Below are positions 7,412-16,053 of a stretch of DNA of 64,000 nt, piece by piece (position 1 is the stretch's first letter; every line of letters begins with the position of its first letter). The stretch lies in the NCBI GenBank assembly GCA_023958085.1, contig JAMLGI010000008.1, positions 1 to 64,000 of the forward strand, written 5' to 3'. Both the position numbers and the translations under genes were made by a program. A model generated the notes under the pieces. That model did not search any database and was not told the DNA's origin. It saw only the letters and a list, made by a program, of their open reading frames with translations. Source of the stretch: Solirubrobacterales bacterium (GTDB lineage: Bacteria > Actinomycetota > Thermoleophilia > Solirubrobacterales > 70-9).

Positions 7412-8631
7412 CTGAAACGGTGAAGATCGGCCTGCTCGGCCGGGGGACCGTCGGCGGAGCCTTCGCCGAGCTGGTCGAGGACCGGGCCGGCCCGATCTCG
7501 GAGGCGATCGGCGGGAACCTGGAGATCTCCGGGGTGCTGACCACCTCCCAGGGGGACTTCGAGGAGATCCTGGCCGGGGCCGACGTGATCGTCGAGCTGA
7601 TGGGTGGGACCGACATCGCCCGTAACCATGTGCTGGCCGCCCTCCACGCCGGCAAGCCGGTGGTGACCGCCAACAAGCAGCTGCTCGCCCAGCACGGCGA
7701 CGAGCTTTTCGCCGCCGCCGACGAGGCCGGGGTGCAGCTCCGCTTCGAGGCCGCGGTCGCCGCCGTGGTCCCGGTGATCCGGGTGGTTCAGGAAAGCTTC
7801 GGCACGGTCGAGTTCAGCAAGGTTTCCGGGATCGTCAACGGCACCACCAACTTCATCCTCTCCGAGATGGCGGCCACCGGCGCCTCCTACGAGGATGTAC
7901 TGGCCCGGGCCCAGGAGCTCGGTTACGCCGAGGCCGACCCGACCGATGACGTGAACGGGGCCGACGCGGCCGCCAAGATGGCGATCCTCGCCCGGCTGGC
8001 CTTCCACACCCCGGTCCGGCTCGACCAGGTTGACTTCGAGGGGATCGAGTCGGTCCAGCCGGACGATCTCGCCTACGCCAAGGAGCTCGGTCTCTCGCTC
8101 AAGCTGCTGGGGGTGGCGGAACGGGTCGGTGACGGTGTGGTCGCGAGGGTGTTCCCCTGCTTCCTTTACGGCGATCATCCGCTGGCCCCGATCGAGGGGC
8201 CGTTCAACGCAGTTACGGTCGAGGCCCCGGAGATCAACGAGGTGACGATGTCCGGGCCGGGCGCCGGTGGCATCCAGACCGCCGCCGCGGTGCTCGGCGA
8301 CCTCGTTTCGATCCTGATCGGCGACACCCCGATCCACCGGGCCACCCGTGATCTGCCGGTGCTTGAGGACGCGATCTCCTCCTTCTATCTCCACATGGAG
8401 GTGGCCGACGAACCCGGCGTGCTGGCCAATGTGGCCCAGGTCCTTGCCGACAGTGACGTCTCGGTCAAGAGCGTGGTCCAGCGCGGGATGGGCGACGACG
8501 CCCGTCTGGTCATGGTGATCCACGAGTGTCCCGAGTCCCGGTTCAAGCGGGCGGTCGCCGCGATCGCCGAACTCGGTTCGATGCGGGCCAAGCCCCGTTT
8601 TATCCGGGTGCTCGAGGAGGAGCACGCCTGA
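7408..8631 (+). CDS. hom: Homoserine dehydrogenase
   Basis: A 407-residue enzyme that reduces aspartate semialdehyde to homoserine with NAD(P)H. The N-terminal [10 protein letters not shown] is the Rossmann loop (residues 8-17). [23 protein letters not shown] and [17 protein letters not shown] are the catalytic-domain signatures. The C-terminal segment, about residues 330-400 ([20 protein letters not shown]), is an ACT domain, so feedback control by threonine is likely. It overlaps lysA by four bases and shares one base with thrC. Confidence 0.96.
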   Translation: MTETVKIGLLGRGTVGGAFAELVEDRAGPISEAIGGNLEISGVLTTSQGDFEEILAGADVIVELMGGTDIARNHVLAALHAGKPVVTANKQLLAQHGDELFAAADEAGVQLRFEAAVAAVVPVIRVVQESFGTVEFSKVSGIVNGTTNFILSEMAATGASYEDVLARAQELGYAEADPTDDVNGADAAAKMAILARLAFHTPVRLDQVDFEGIESVQPDDLAYAKELGLSLKLLGVAERVGDGVVARVFPCFLYGDHPLAPIEGPFNAVTVEAPEINEVTMSGPGAGGIQTAAAVLGDLVSILIGDTPIHRATRDLPVLEDAISSFYLHMEVADEPGVLANVAQVLADSDVSVKSVVQRGMGDDARLVMVIHECPESRFKRAVAAIAELGSMRAKPRFIRVLEEEHA

Positions 8632-9665
8632 TGCCGGTCCCGCTGATCGAGCGCTACCGGGCCGACCTGCCGCTGGAGCCGAACGATCCGGTGGTCAGCC
8701 TGAACGAGGGCTCGACCCCGCTGGTCGAGGCGCCCCGGCTTTCGGAACGGGTCGGGGCGAGGGTGTGGCTGAAGGTCGAGGGTGCGAACCCGACCGGTTC
8801 CTTCAAGGACCGCGGGATGACCGTCGCCGTCTCCCGCGCCGCCGGCCGCGGCGCCAAGGCGGTGATCTGCGCTTCGACCGGCAACACCGCCGCCTCGGCC
8901 GCCGCCTACGCGGTCCGGGCCGGCCTGACCGGTGCGGTGATCATCCCGGAGGGCAACATCGCGATGGGGAAGCTGGCCCAGTCGCTGATGCACGGCGCCC
9001 GGGTGGTGGCGATCGACGGCAACTTCGACGACGCCCTGACCGCGGTCCGGGATCTCTCCGAACGCCATCCGATCGAACTGGTCAATTCGGTCAACCCGTA
9101 CCGGATCGAGGGTCAGAAGACCGCCGCCTTCGAGCTGATCGACGAACTCGGCGGCGCCCCGGATGCCCTGGCGATCCCGGTCGGCAACGCCGGCAACATC
9201 TCCGCCTACTGGAAGGGTTTCACCGAAAGGGGTACCGCCCCGATCTGTTACGGCTTCCAGGCGGCCGGTTCCGCCCCGCTGGTGGACGGCGCCCCGGTCG
9301 CCCACCCGAACACGATCGCGACCGCGATCCGGATCGGCAACCCGGCCCGCTGGGAGGAGGCGATGAACGCCTTCAACACCTCCCGCGGCAGGGTCGCGGC
9401 GGTAACCGATGAGCAGATCCTCGATGCATACCGCTGGCTGGCCGCCAACGAAGGGGTGTTCTGCGAACCGGCCTCGGCCGCCTCGGTCGCCGGCATCCTC
9501 ACCCACGGCCTGCCGGTGGTGGAAGGCATGGAGAAGCCGGAAACGGTGGTCTGCGTACTCACCGGCCACGGCCTCAAGGATCCCGACACCGCCCTCGGCA
9601 AGGCCCCGCCGGTGATCAGGTGCGCCAACGAGATCGGCGCAATCGAGGAAGCAGTCTTCGGCTGA
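8631..9665 (+). CDS. thrC: Threonine synthase
   Basis: A 344-residue PLP enzyme of the short class I type that converts O-phosphohomoserine to threonine. The PLP lysine is Lys59 in [27 protein letters not shown] binds the phosphate side of the substrate and [14 protein letters not shown] is the second PLP-phosphate loop. The start codon overlaps the stop of hom (TGATG). The partner kinase gene thrB lies 3.6 kb away rather than next to thrC. Confidence 0.95.
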   Translation: MPVPLIERYRADLPLEPNDPVVSLNEGSTPLVEAPRLSERVGARVWLKVEGANPTGSFKDRGMTVAVSRAAGRGAKAVICASTGNTAASAAAYAVRAGLTGAVIIPEGNIAMGKLAQSLMHGARVVAIDGNFDDALTAVRDLSERHPIELVNSVNPYRIEGQKTAAFELIDELGGAPDALAIPVGNAGNISAYWKGFTERGTAPICYGFQAAGSAPLVDGAPVAHPNTIATAIRIGNPARWEEAMNAFNTSRGRVAAVTDEQILDAYRWLAANEGVFCEPASAASVAGILTHGLPVVEGMEKPETVVCVLTGHGLKDPDTALGKAPPVIRCANEIGAIEEAVFG

Positions 9666-9762
9666 TCCCGGAATCCGCGGGAAGAAGCAGAACCAGGCGG
9701 CCAGTCCGAAACCCCAAGTCGGGGAATCGGATCCGGATTTCCGTCATCCGCCCCGCGCCGGC

Positions 9763-10206
9763 TCAGCAGCGGTGATACTCGTAGGAGCCCGAGCCGTTCC
9801 TGAAGCCCCGAATTTCCAGGTCACGGACGACCCGCCTGGGCGCCTTGGCGTACCAGTAGGAGCACGGCTGAATCCCACCCCCGGTGATCCTCAGCATGTG
9901 CCAACGCCTGGCCTTCGGGCCACGCCGCCTCAGGAGCCCGGAATTGTCGAAGTTTGGTCCCGATGCCCGGGCCCAGGCAAACCGTCGATTCACGGTGGAC
10001 ACCTTGATCCCACCGAGCCAGTCGCAGCGGTATCCACTGACTTCCTGCTTGCGGCAGTCCTTCATCGTCGCACGCTTGATGAACTTCCGTTCGCGCTTGG
10101 TCGGCTTGCGCCAAGCGTCTGCCTGGGATGCAACCAGCAGGCCAAGCCCGAGGCTGCCCGACAGGATGATCGCGGCCACAAGAGCCAGATTCCGGTGATG
10201 TGTCAT
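9763..10206 (-). CDS. Small secreted basic protein, unknown function
   Basis: A 147-residue protein with a clear signal peptide: MTHHRNLALVAAIILSGSLG followed by LGLLVASQADA and a likely cut after ADA. The mature part is strongly basic and has four cysteines (in KDCRKQE, YRCDW, IQPCSYW and the C-terminal EYHRC), which could form two disulfides. ATG 10206 is chosen because GAGGAAC precedes it at good spacing. The adjacent gene on the same strand also encodes a small secreted basic protein. No family was recognised. Confidence 0.72.
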   Translation of the reverse strand: MTHHRNLALVAAIILSGSLGLGLLVASQADAWRKPTKRERKFIKRATMKDCRKQEVSGYRCDWLGGIKVSTVNRRFAWARASGPNFDNSGLLRRRGPKARRWHMLRITGGGIQPCSYWYAKAPRRVVRDLEIRGFRNGSGSYEYHRC

Positions 10207-10232
10207 CGGCTGGTTCCTCATCTCGGTCTGGA

Positions 10233-10724
10233 TCAGTCGATCACGAAGCCGAGCATGATCTGCCTGACTTTTGCGTGCCGGATCCGGAAGCTGGTCACGG
10301 TCTTGCCGATCGTCGCGGATCCGCCGCCGGCGACGATTGCGCAGGAGCCGTAGCTGCACCTGGCTCCTGGATACCGGCGCTTCAGCTTTCGCTTTGTGCT
10401 GCCGACCCGGATTCCCTTCCTGGTGTGAATCGATCGCCGGGTGGTGGTAATCGTGTTGATCCAGCCGGAATGGGAGAAAACATCGAGCTTGCGGTAACGG
10501 TCACGGCGCATGTACCCGGTGATCTCGTCCCGGACGTAACGCACGGACCGCGGGTTTCCCAGAATTCGGTGCAGGCGCTTCACCTTCATTCCCGGTTTCA
10601 CCCCGGCCATCGAGTGATTGACGACCAGCAGGTTGCGGTTTGCGCTTGCCGTGGAGGTGGAAAAACCGATGGACCATGCCAGCAGTACCGCCAGAACCAG
10701 AGCCATCTTGCCGCCAGAAACCAT
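10233..10724 (-). CDS. Small secreted protein with SmpA/OmlA-like motif
   Basis: A 163-residue protein with a signal peptide (MVSGGKMALVLAVLLAWSIG, then FSTSTASA and a likely cut). The mature part has two stretches of the form GVKPGMKVKRLHRILGNP and GIRVGSTKRKLKRRYPG. These resemble the G-M-x-x-x-V-x-x-x-L-G-x-P motif of the BamE/SmpA and BLIP-like fold. A strong GGGAGAG ribosome site precedes ATG 10724. The role is unknown; it may be a wall-associated scaffold or inhibitor. It pairs with the neighbouring secreted gene. Confidence 0.72.
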   Translation of the reverse strand: MVSGGKMALVLAVLLAWSIGFSTSTASANRNLLVVNHSMAGVKPGMKVKRLHRILGNPRSVRYVRDEITGYMRRDRYRKLDVFSHSGWINTITTTRRSIHTRKGIRVGSTKRKLKRRYPGARCSYGSCAIVAGGGSATIGKTVTSFRIRHAKVRQIMLGFVID

Positions 10725-10798
10725 CTCTCTCCCTTGACACATCCTTGTTGATCGGGCGGTCGGGAGTGTATCCCGCCGGGAGGCGGTTTGGAGAGGCC

Positions 10799-11566
10799 CT
10801 ATCGCCGTAGTTTGTAGCCGGTCTGGAAGAGGCGGAGGTTGAGCAGGAAGAGTGCGGCGGTGGCGGCGGTGAGGACCAGCAGGGATAGTGCGACATCCAC
10901 ATCGGCGACCCCGAGGAAGCCGTAGCGGACCAGGGAGATCATGTAGTAGACCGGGTTGAACTGGGTCAGGGTCTGGTAGGGCTCGGGTAGCAGCGAGGCG
11001 GAGTAGAAGATGCCGCCGAGGAAGATCAGCGGCTGCAGGATGAAGGTCTGGGCGAAGGAGACGTCGTCGAACTGTTCGGCCCGGACCCCGATCAGCACGC
11101 CGAGTTGGGAGAAGAAGGCCCCGACCAGGAAGAGGGACGGGACCAGGATCAGTATGTGATCGACCGGGAGGTCGACCAGGATCGAGGCGACGATGAAGGT
11201 GATGATCACGATGATCAGGCCGCGCAGGAAGCCGCCGAGCGAGAAGGCCAGCAGCAGCTGGACCGGGGAGGCGGGGGAGGAGAGCTGATCGTCGATCGCC
11301 CCCTGGAACTTCTGCTGGAGGATCGAGGATGAGTTGTTGGAGAAGGCGTTCATCGCCCAGGCCATCATGATCAGGCCCGGGATCACGAACACGATGTAGT
11401 CGACCCCGTCCAGTTCCCCGACCCGGGAGCCGAGCGCCCCGCCGAAGATCGAGATGTAGAGGAAGGTTTCTAGCAGGGGGGCGCCGATCGTCTGGCCCTT
11501 GATCTTCATGAACCGGCTGACCTCCCGGCGGGTCAGGCTGAGCAGCCGAATCAGGGTGGGGGTCAC
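10799..11566 (-). CDS. ABC-2 type transporter permease
   Basis: A 255-residue membrane protein with six predicted helices. It includes YIVFVIPGLIMMAWAMNAFSN, a middle pair around LLAFSLGGFLRGLIIVIITFIV, and a C-terminal ABC2 signature region (LQPLIFLGGIFYSASLLPEPY). It is the membrane half of a drug, lipid or polysaccharide exporter of the DrrB/NodJ type. The gene overlaps the ATPase gene by four bases, so the two form one two-gene operon and probably a 2+2 complex. Confidence 0.92.
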   Translation of the reverse strand: MTPTLIRLLSLTRREVSRFMKIKGQTIGAPLLETFLYISIFGGALGSRVGELDGVDYIVFVIPGLIMMAWAMNAFSNNSSSILQQKFQGAIDDQLSSPASPVQLLLAFSLGGFLRGLIIVIITFIVASILVDLPVDHILILVPSLFLVGAFFSQLGVLIGVRAEQFDDVSFAQTFILQPLIFLGGIFYSASLLPEPYQTLTQFNPVYYMISLVRYGFLGVADVDVALSLLVLTAATAALFLLNLRLFQTGYKLRR

Positions 11567-12366
11567 GATTCTCCGATTCCGGCGGCGCGGGCCGCGAGAC
11601 CCGACCGGGAGAGCTCCTCGCGACCGACCAGCTCCAGGTAGGCGTCCTCCAGCGACTCCACCCCGAACCGGTTCGACAGTTCGGCACTTGTGCCCTCTGC
11701 AACCAGTTCCCCCTGGTTGATGAAGGCGATCCGGCTGCAGAGCTGCTCGGCCTCCTCCAGGTAGTGGGTGGTCAGCAGAACGGTGGTCCCCGCCTCGTTG
11801 ATCCTCTGGACGTAGTGCCAGAGTTCAAGCCTCAGTTCCACGTCGACCCCGGCGGTCGGCTCGTCGAGGATCAGGAGCCGAGGCCGGTGCATCAGCGCCC
11901 GGGCCAGGATCAGGCGCCGCTTCATACCCCCGGACAGCGTGCGGGTGCGCTCCTTGCGCTTGTCGGTCAGGGAGAAATCCTCCAGCAGCCGGTCCACCTG
12001 TTCGCGGCGGTCGGCGGCGTTCATCCCGAAATAGCCGCCGTGGAAGTCGAGGGTCTCCTCGACCGTGAGGAACCAGTCGATGTTCAGCTCCTGTGGGGCG
12101 AGACCGACCGCCTCCCGGGCCTCGCGGTAGTTCGAGACCGCATCGTGACCGAAGATCTCGATCTCGCCGGAGGTCGGCGAAGCGAGACCGGTCGAGCAGT
12201 GAATCAGGGTGGACTTGCCCGCCCCGTTGGGACCGAGCAGGCCGAAGAACTCACCCTCCGCGATCTCGAGGGAGACCCCGCGCAGGGCTTCGGTTCCGGT
12301 CGGATAACGCTTGAACAGGTCGGCCACCGCCAGGGCGGGGACGGAGCCGGAGGGGGAAGAGGGCAT
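11563..12366 (-). CDS. ABC transporter ATP-binding protein (DrrA-like)
   Basis: A 267-residue ATPase. The Walker A is GPNGAGKST, the Q-loop is in GLAPQELNID, the signature is LSGGMKRRL, the Walker B is LLILDEPTAGVD and the switch histidine is in LLTTHY. This is the standard layout of exporter ATPases. The start MPSSPSGSVPALAV at 12366 is chosen; longer readings add an unlikely tail. It energises the downstream permease. The 178 bases before the next gene hold no other gene. Confidence 0.93.
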   Translation of the reverse strand: MPSSPSGSVPALAVADLFKRYPTGTEALRGVSLEIAEGEFFGLLGPNGAGKSTLIHCSTGLASPTSGEIEIFGHDAVSNYREAREAVGLAPQELNIDWFLTVEETLDFHGGYFGMNAADRREQVDRLLEDFSLTDKRKERTRTLSGGMKRRLILARALMHRPRLLILDEPTAGVDVELRLELWHYVQRINEAGTTVLLTTHYLEEAEQLCSRIAFINQGELVAEGTSAELSNRFGVESLEDAYLELVGREELSRSGLAARAAGIGES

Positions 12367-12531
12367 CGGGGCATCATCGCAAACCGAGGCCGCATCCTCC
12401 CGGAGCCGCATGCTCCCCGGGGGAGAGTTTCCGCGGTCGGAGACTTGAACCCCCATGGGCCGGATTGAAGATCACCTGCCAGCGAGCGTGGGGATGCCAG
12501 ATCAGAAACGGAAGTGCCCTACAACGCGCCC

Positions 12532-12537
12532 TACAAT
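12532..12537 (+). promoter_or_regulatory. Leaderless -10 box (TACAAT) of the first VapBC-like operon, with tandem GCCCTACAA repeats
   Basis: TACAAT lies seven bases before ATG 12545. It is part of the second of two direct copies of GCCCTACAA (12516-12524 and 12528-12536, a 12-base period), which could be the antitoxin's own binding site. Confidence 0.5.
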
Positions 12538-12544
12538 GAACGGT

Positions 12545-12781
12545 ATGCGCAAGACGAGCGTCTATCTGAACGACCGGCTGACCCGCAAGCTCGCCCGGCT
12601 CGCCCGGCAGGGTGGCTGTTCCCAGGCCGAAGTTCTGCGGGCTGCGATTGCCGCCTACGAACCCGGTTCGGCCCAGGACCGAGGGTTCGCGTTGGCCGCG
12701 GGTTTCGAGCGGATCGACGGTGATCCACGGCCAATCTCCGAGATCCCGGACCGGGAGCTAATGGAGGGTTTCGGCGATTGA
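12545..12781 (+). CDS. Ribbon-helix-helix antitoxin (VapB-like)
   Basis: A 78-residue protein. RKTSVYLNDRLTRKLARLAR is a ribbon-helix-helix strand plus first helix, followed by the second helix GCSQAEVLRAAIAAY. The tail is acidic and extended, as expected of a segment that wraps a PIN toxin. The start is fixed by the TACAAT box seven bases upstream. The stop overlaps the TTG start of the PIN gene. It should bind its own promoter as a dimer and neutralise the toxin. Confidence 0.82.
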   Translation: MRKTSVYLNDRLTRKLARLARQGGCSQAEVLRAAIAAYEPGSAQDRGFALAAGFERIDGDPRPISEIPDRELMEGFGD

Positions 12782-13203
12782 CGCTCCTGGTTGACGCTGC
12801 CCCGCTGGTCGCGCTGGCGGATGACAGTGAGCCAAGGCGAGGGCAGATACTGGACTGCCTGAGGCGCGAGGATGGTCCGCTGGTCATCCCCGCACCGATA
12901 ACCGCGGAGGTCGACTACCTGCTCGGCCGACGCTTCGGAAGCCGGGCGCAGAGAGCCTTTCTCGCCGACCTCGCGGCCGGGAGGTTCATGGTCAGTGCCC
13001 TGGAGCCGGAGGAGTACATGACCGTCCTGACCCTGGAGGACCGGTACGCGGGGCTCGATCTGGGCCTGGCTGACTGCTCGCTGGTCATCCTGGCTGCCCG
13101 GTACGAGACGACGAGGCTCCTGACCTTCGACGAGCGGCAATTCCGCACCGTCGGTCCACTGCGTGGCGGCGAGACGTTCACGATCCTTCCCTCCGATCTG
13201 TGA
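12778..13203 (+). CDS. PIN-domain ribonuclease toxin (VapC-like)
   Basis: A 141-residue PIN protein. The acidic metal site is visible as Asp6 in LLVDAAPL, Glu in ITAEVDYL, Asp in LGLADCSLVILA and Asp in LLTFDERQF. VapC toxins are Mg-dependent RNases that usually cut tRNA or rRNA. The start is TTG 12778, inside a 4-base TTGA overlap with the antitoxin gene, so the toxin is probably made at a low, coupled rate. It ends 57 bases before thrB. Confidence 0.85.
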   Translation: MTLLVDAAPLVALADDSEPRRGQILDCLRREDGPLVIPAPITAEVDYLLGRRFGSRAQRAFLADLAAGRFMVSALEPEEYMTVLTLEDRYAGLDLGLADCSLVILAARYETTRLLTFDERQFRTVGPLRGGETFTILPSDL

Positions 13204-13246
13204 AGCGGTCCGAACGAGGGGAGCGACCGGCGCCGCGTCCGGCAGG

Positions 13247-13252
13247 TAACTT
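13247..13252 (+). promoter_or_regulatory. Leaderless -10 box (TAACTT) of thrB
   Basis: TAACTT is followed by seven bases and then the GTG at 13260. It supports that start over the GTG at 13200, which overlaps the PIN gene stop. Confidence 0.4.
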
Positions 13253-13259
13253 TTCCCGG

Positions 13260-14138
13260 GTGACCGAGCGCCGTCGTGTCGTCCGTGTGCCTGCCTCGTC
13301 CGCCAATCTCGGCCCGGGCTACGACGTGATGGCCGCCGCCCTGGACGTCTGGCTGGAGCTGGAGGTGACCGAGACCGGGAATCTCGCGGTCGAATGCGAC
13401 GGTCTCGACCTGCCGACCGGACGAGACAACCTGATCGTCAGGGCGTTCGAGACCCTGCACCCGGCCGACGGACTCAACTTCCGAATTCGAAGTGAAATTC
13501 CGCTGACCCGGGGCATGGGTTCCTCGGCGGCGGCGATCGTCGCCGGGCTGGTTGCCGCCGACCACATGTACGAGCTCGCCCTGGAACGGCAGGATCTGCT
13601 CGAACGGGCGACCGCGCTGGAGGGCCATCCGGACAACGTCGCCGCGGCCCTGGTCGGCGGATTCGTGGTCTGCAGCGGCGAGGGCGCCGATCTGGTTGCG
13701 ACCCGGCTTGATCCGCCCGAGGGGCTGGAGGGGATCCTGGTGATCCCGAACGAGCCGGTTGCGACCTCGAAGGCCCGGGAGGCGATTCCGGCGGAGATTC
13801 CGATCGGTGATGCGGTCGCCAATGCGGCCAGCGCCGCCCACCTGATCCTCGGGCTCAGTCACGGTGATTACGACCTGCTCGCCCTCGGTCTCAGCGACCG
13901 GCTTCACCAGGACCGTCGGGCCCACCTGTTCCCGCGATCGATGGAGATTCTGCGTCAGGCAAGGGATTTCGGGGCGATCGGCGCGACCGTCTCGGGGGCC
14001 GGCCCGACCGTCCTGATCTGGTCCGGTTGGCAGGAAACCGGGAAGGTGATCGCCGCCCTCCGCGAGCGATGCGAAGGCTGGGCCGAGGTCAAGCGGGTCG
14101 GGTTCAGTCCCCTCGGGGCGGACGTCCCCGAACTCTGA
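13260..14138 (+). CDS. thrB: Homoserine kinase
   Basis: A 292-residue GHMP-family kinase that phosphorylates homoserine with ATP before threonine synthase. VRVPASSANLGPGYDVMA is the N-terminal GHMP motif, PLTRGMGSSAAAIVAGLVA is the glycine- and serine-rich ATP loop, and GAIGATVSGAGPTVLIW is the C-terminal GHMP motif 3. GTG 13260 is preferred for the reason given for the -10 box. It stands apart from lysA-hom-thrC, separated by an ABC exporter, two secreted proteins and a VapBC-like pair, and has its own promoter. Confidence 0.95.
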   Translation: MTERRRVVRVPASSANLGPGYDVMAAALDVWLELEVTETGNLAVECDGLDLPTGRDNLIVRAFETLHPADGLNFRIRSEIPLTRGMGSSAAAIVAGLVAADHMYELALERQDLLERATALEGHPDNVAAALVGGFVVCSGEGADLVATRLDPPEGLEGILVIPNEPVATSKAREAIPAEIPIGDAVANAASAAHLILGLSHGDYDLLALGLSDRLHQDRRAHLFPRSMEILRQARDFGAIGATVSGAGPTVLIWSGWQETGKVIAALRERCEGWAEVKRVGFSPLGADVPEL

Positions 14139-14140
14139 CC

Positions 14141-14518
14141 ATGGACCTGCTCGTCCAGGTTGGCCTGATCGAGCTTGCGGTCGGCGGGCTGCTCGGCTGG
14201 GCCGTGGTGCTGCGAAAGGAGAGGCCCGACCTGCTTCAGCGGCTCGGACTCCAGCGCACCCGGGCGGTGCTCCAGGCCCACATCGACTACCTGCTGATGG
14301 GGCTGATCCTGATCGCGCTCGGAACGGTGATCGAAGATCCCCCGGCCGTTCTGGCCGGGCTGCTGATCTTCGGCACCGTCGTCAATCCGCTGCTTTTCTT
14401 CCCGGGGGCGATCAACCCGGCCAACGAGAAAAAGCTGCTCTTCCGGGCCATCGCCGGCCTCTCCTTCACCGCGATCTCGATCGCGCTGGTCTGGGCGGCG
14501 ATCATCGGCCCTGCCTGA
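14141..14518 (+). CDS. Small four-helix membrane protein
   Basis: A 125-residue protein with four predicted membrane helices (LIELAVGGLLGWAVVL; LLMGLILIALGTVI; AVLAGLLIFGTVVNPLLFF; IAGLSFTAISIALVWAAIIG). A charged RPDLLQRLGLQRTRAVLQAH loop lies between the first two. The AHIDYLLMGL phrase recalls small hydrophobic integral proteins of the hydroxylaminobenzene-mutase type, but that likeness is weak. It starts two bases after the thrB stop, so it is probably cotranscribed with thrB. Function unknown. Confidence 0.7.
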   Translation: MDLLVQVGLIELAVGGLLGWAVVLRKERPDLLQRLGLQRTRAVLQAHIDYLLMGLILIALGTVIEDPPAVLAGLLIFGTVVNPLLFFPGAINPANEKKLLFRAIAGLSFTAISIALVWAAIIGPA

Positions 14519-14550
14519 ATCCGGGGGCCATCCCGAATCATGAGCATGAG

Positions 14551-14574
14551 ATGCACATGCTAATATATGTGCAT
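14551..14574. promoter_or_regulatory. Autoregulatory palindrome over the second VapBC-like promoter
   Basis: ATGCACAT and ATGTGCAT form a perfect 8-base inverted repeat separated by eight bases. The spacer holds TAATAT (14561-14566), a -10 box six bases before ATG 14573. A ribbon-helix-helix antitoxin bound here would cover both the -10 box and the start codon. Confidence 0.6.
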
Positions 14575-14821
14575 GTCGACCATGAAGCACCGGCTTCAGA
14601 TCCTGCTGGATGAGGAGCGGCATGATCGCGTTCTTTCTGCGGCGCGGGAGCGTGGCGTTTCCGTGGCTACCGTTGTTCGGGACGCGATCGATAGTGGCGT
14701 TCCTCGCGCAGACCGTCGCCGGGCGGAGGCCGGACGGAGGATCCTCGAAGCGCCGGATATGGAAGTTCCCGATATGTCCGAGCTCCAGGCGGAGCTGGAT
14801 CGGGCGCACGACCGGTTTTGA
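14573..14821 (+). CDS. Ribbon-helix-helix antitoxin (VapB-like)
   Basis: An 82-residue protein. KHRLQILLDEERHDRVLSAA is the RHH strand and first helix and GVSVATVVRDAIDSG is the second helix. The C-terminal part (MEVPDMSELQAELDRAHDRF) is an acidic helix suited to toxin binding. The start at 14573 is favoured over ATG 14567 because TAATAT lies exactly six bases before it. The operon is autoregulated if the palindrome is its operator. The stop overlaps the TTG start of the PIN gene. Confidence 0.82.
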   Translation: MSTMKHRLQILLDEERHDRVLSAARERGVSVATVVRDAIDSGVPRADRRRAEAGRRILEAPDMEVPDMSELQAELDRAHDRF

Positions 14822-15249
14822 TCGTCCTGGACACATCGGTGCTCGTCTACGCAAAGGGCGCGGACCATCCGCTCCGTGAGCCCTGTCGGGACCTGGTCCT
14901 GGGAATAACCGACGGGCTGGTCGCCGCGACAACCACGCCGGAAGTCATCCAGGAGTTCGTTCATGTGAGGGCGCGACGCGGGGAGCGGGAAGAGGCCGTG
15001 CTGCTCGGTCGGCACTACGCGGCTCTGCTCGCCCCTTTGATCACCGTGGATCAAGCGATCCTTGAGCATGGCCTCTCGATTTTTGATTCATGCCACTCAA
15101 TCGGCTCGTTCGACTCGGTGCTCGCGGCGGTGGCAGCCAGATCCGGGCTGCGGGTCATTTCATCCGACCGTGACTTCAGCGAGGTGCCCGGGCTTGAAGT
15201 GATCTTTCCGGATCAAGCCGGTGTGGAGTCAGCGTTTCTTCGGGGTTAG
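14818..15249 (+). CDS. PIN-domain ribonuclease toxin (VapC-like)
   Basis: A 143-residue PIN protein. MIVLDTSVLVYA carries the first aspartate, TTPEVIQEFVHV the glutamate, GSFDSVLAAVAA the third acidic residue and VISSDRDFSEV the last. The start is TTG 14818, overlapping the antitoxin stop as in the pair at 12.8 kb. Sequence similarity to that other toxin is low, so the two modules look unrelated by recent duplication. Its last 21 bases overlap the convergent ParA gene. Confidence 0.86.
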   Translation: MIVLDTSVLVYAKGADHPLREPCRDLVLGITDGLVAATTTPEVIQEFVHVRARRGEREEAVLLGRHYAALLAPLITVDQAILEHGLSIFDSCHSIGSFDSVLAAVAARSGLRVISSDRDFSEVPGLEVIFPDQAGVESAFLRG

Positions 15250-16041
15250 TTCGCGGACCAGCTTTCGGGCCCTGCCGAGCTGGTCGTCGAACTCGAGGCG
15301 TTCCAGCACCTCGACCGTGAGAGTCGCGTAGTCGAGGCCCTTGCGCCGCTGGTAGTCGAAGATCGAAACCCCGGCCCGGGCTGACTCGGGATAGGCGATC
15401 GACCGCTTGATCACGGTGTCGAAAACCTTCCCGCCGAACTGTTCCCGGAGGATCTCCAGGGTGCGTCGGGCATGCTTGGTCCGCATGTCGGCGATGTTCA
15501 GCAGCACCCCGAGCAGCTCCAGCTCCGGGTTGAGGTTCTCCCGGGCGAGACCGATCACGTCCATTGCCTGCTCGGCGCCCTGCTCCGAGAAGTGCTCCGC
15601 CTCCGAGGAAAGAATCGCGTGGTCGGATGCGACCAGCGCGTTCACGGTGAGCAGCCCGAGGGTGGGCGGGCAGTCGATCAGGATCACGTCGTGATGCCGT
15701 TTCGGCTCCCGGAGTGCGTTTCTGAGGGTGAGTTCCCGGCCGATCTTCCCGGCCAGCATCAGCTCGGCCTCGGCCAGGCCGAGGTTGGCCGGGATCACCT
15801 GGCCGCCGTTTGGCCCGTCATGGGTGGCGTCGGCCGCCTTCTCCTGGCCGGCGAGGACCTCACCCAGGGCGGGAAAGGCGTCGGCCGGGATCTGGAAGTA
15901 CTCGGAGAGGTTGCCCTGCGGGTCGGCGTCGATCACCAGCACGTCGAGACCGGAGCGGGAGAGCCCCTCTGCCAGCGAGCGGGTCAGAGTGGTCTTGCCG
16001 GTGCCGCCCTTCTGGGACAGGATCGCGATGGTCTCGGCCAT
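15229..16041 (-). CDS. ParA/Soj-family ATPase
   Basis: A 270-residue ATPase. The deviant Walker A is QKGGTGKTT (residues 10-18) with the signature first lysine, A' is VLVIDADPQGN, and Walker B is VILIDCPPTLG. Such proteins position DNA or protein cargo by forming ATP-dependent dimers on DNA. No ParB gene or parS-like cluster is seen nearby, so it is an orphan ParA, perhaps for protein rather than chromosome positioning. The ATG is preceded by TAGGGT and six bases, a leaderless arrangement. Confidence 0.9.
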   Translation of the reverse strand: MAETIAILSQKGGTGKTTLTRSLAEGLSRSGLDVLVIDADPQGNLSEYFQIPADAFPALGEVLAGQEKAADATHDGPNGGQVIPANLGLAEAELMLAGKIGRELTLRNALREPKRHHDVILIDCPPTLGLLTVNALVASDHAILSSEAEHFSEQGAEQAMDVIGLARENLNPELELLGVLLNIADMRTKHARRTLEILREQFGGKVFDTVIKRSIAYPESARAGVSIFDYQRRKGLDYATLTVEVLERLEFDDQLGRARKLVRELTPKKR

Positions 16042-16047
16042 GCCGGA

Positions 16048-16053
16048 ACCCTA
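16048..16053 (-). promoter_or_regulatory. Leaderless -10 box (TAGGGT) of the ParA gene
   Basis: On the minus strand TAGGGT is followed by TCCGGC and then the ATG at 16041, the same 6-base spacing seen at several other genes in the window. Confidence 0.45.

Noticed and set aside
10233-11702. A 489-aa minus-strand frame across the secreted protein and ABC permease genes
   Set aside because: The N-terminal two-thirds is a low-complexity shadow of the permease gene; the real secreted protein starts at 10724.
15229-16041. A parABS plasmid or chromosome partition locus
   Set aside because: Only a ParA-type ATPase is seen; there is no ParB gene or cluster of parS-like palindromes nearby.
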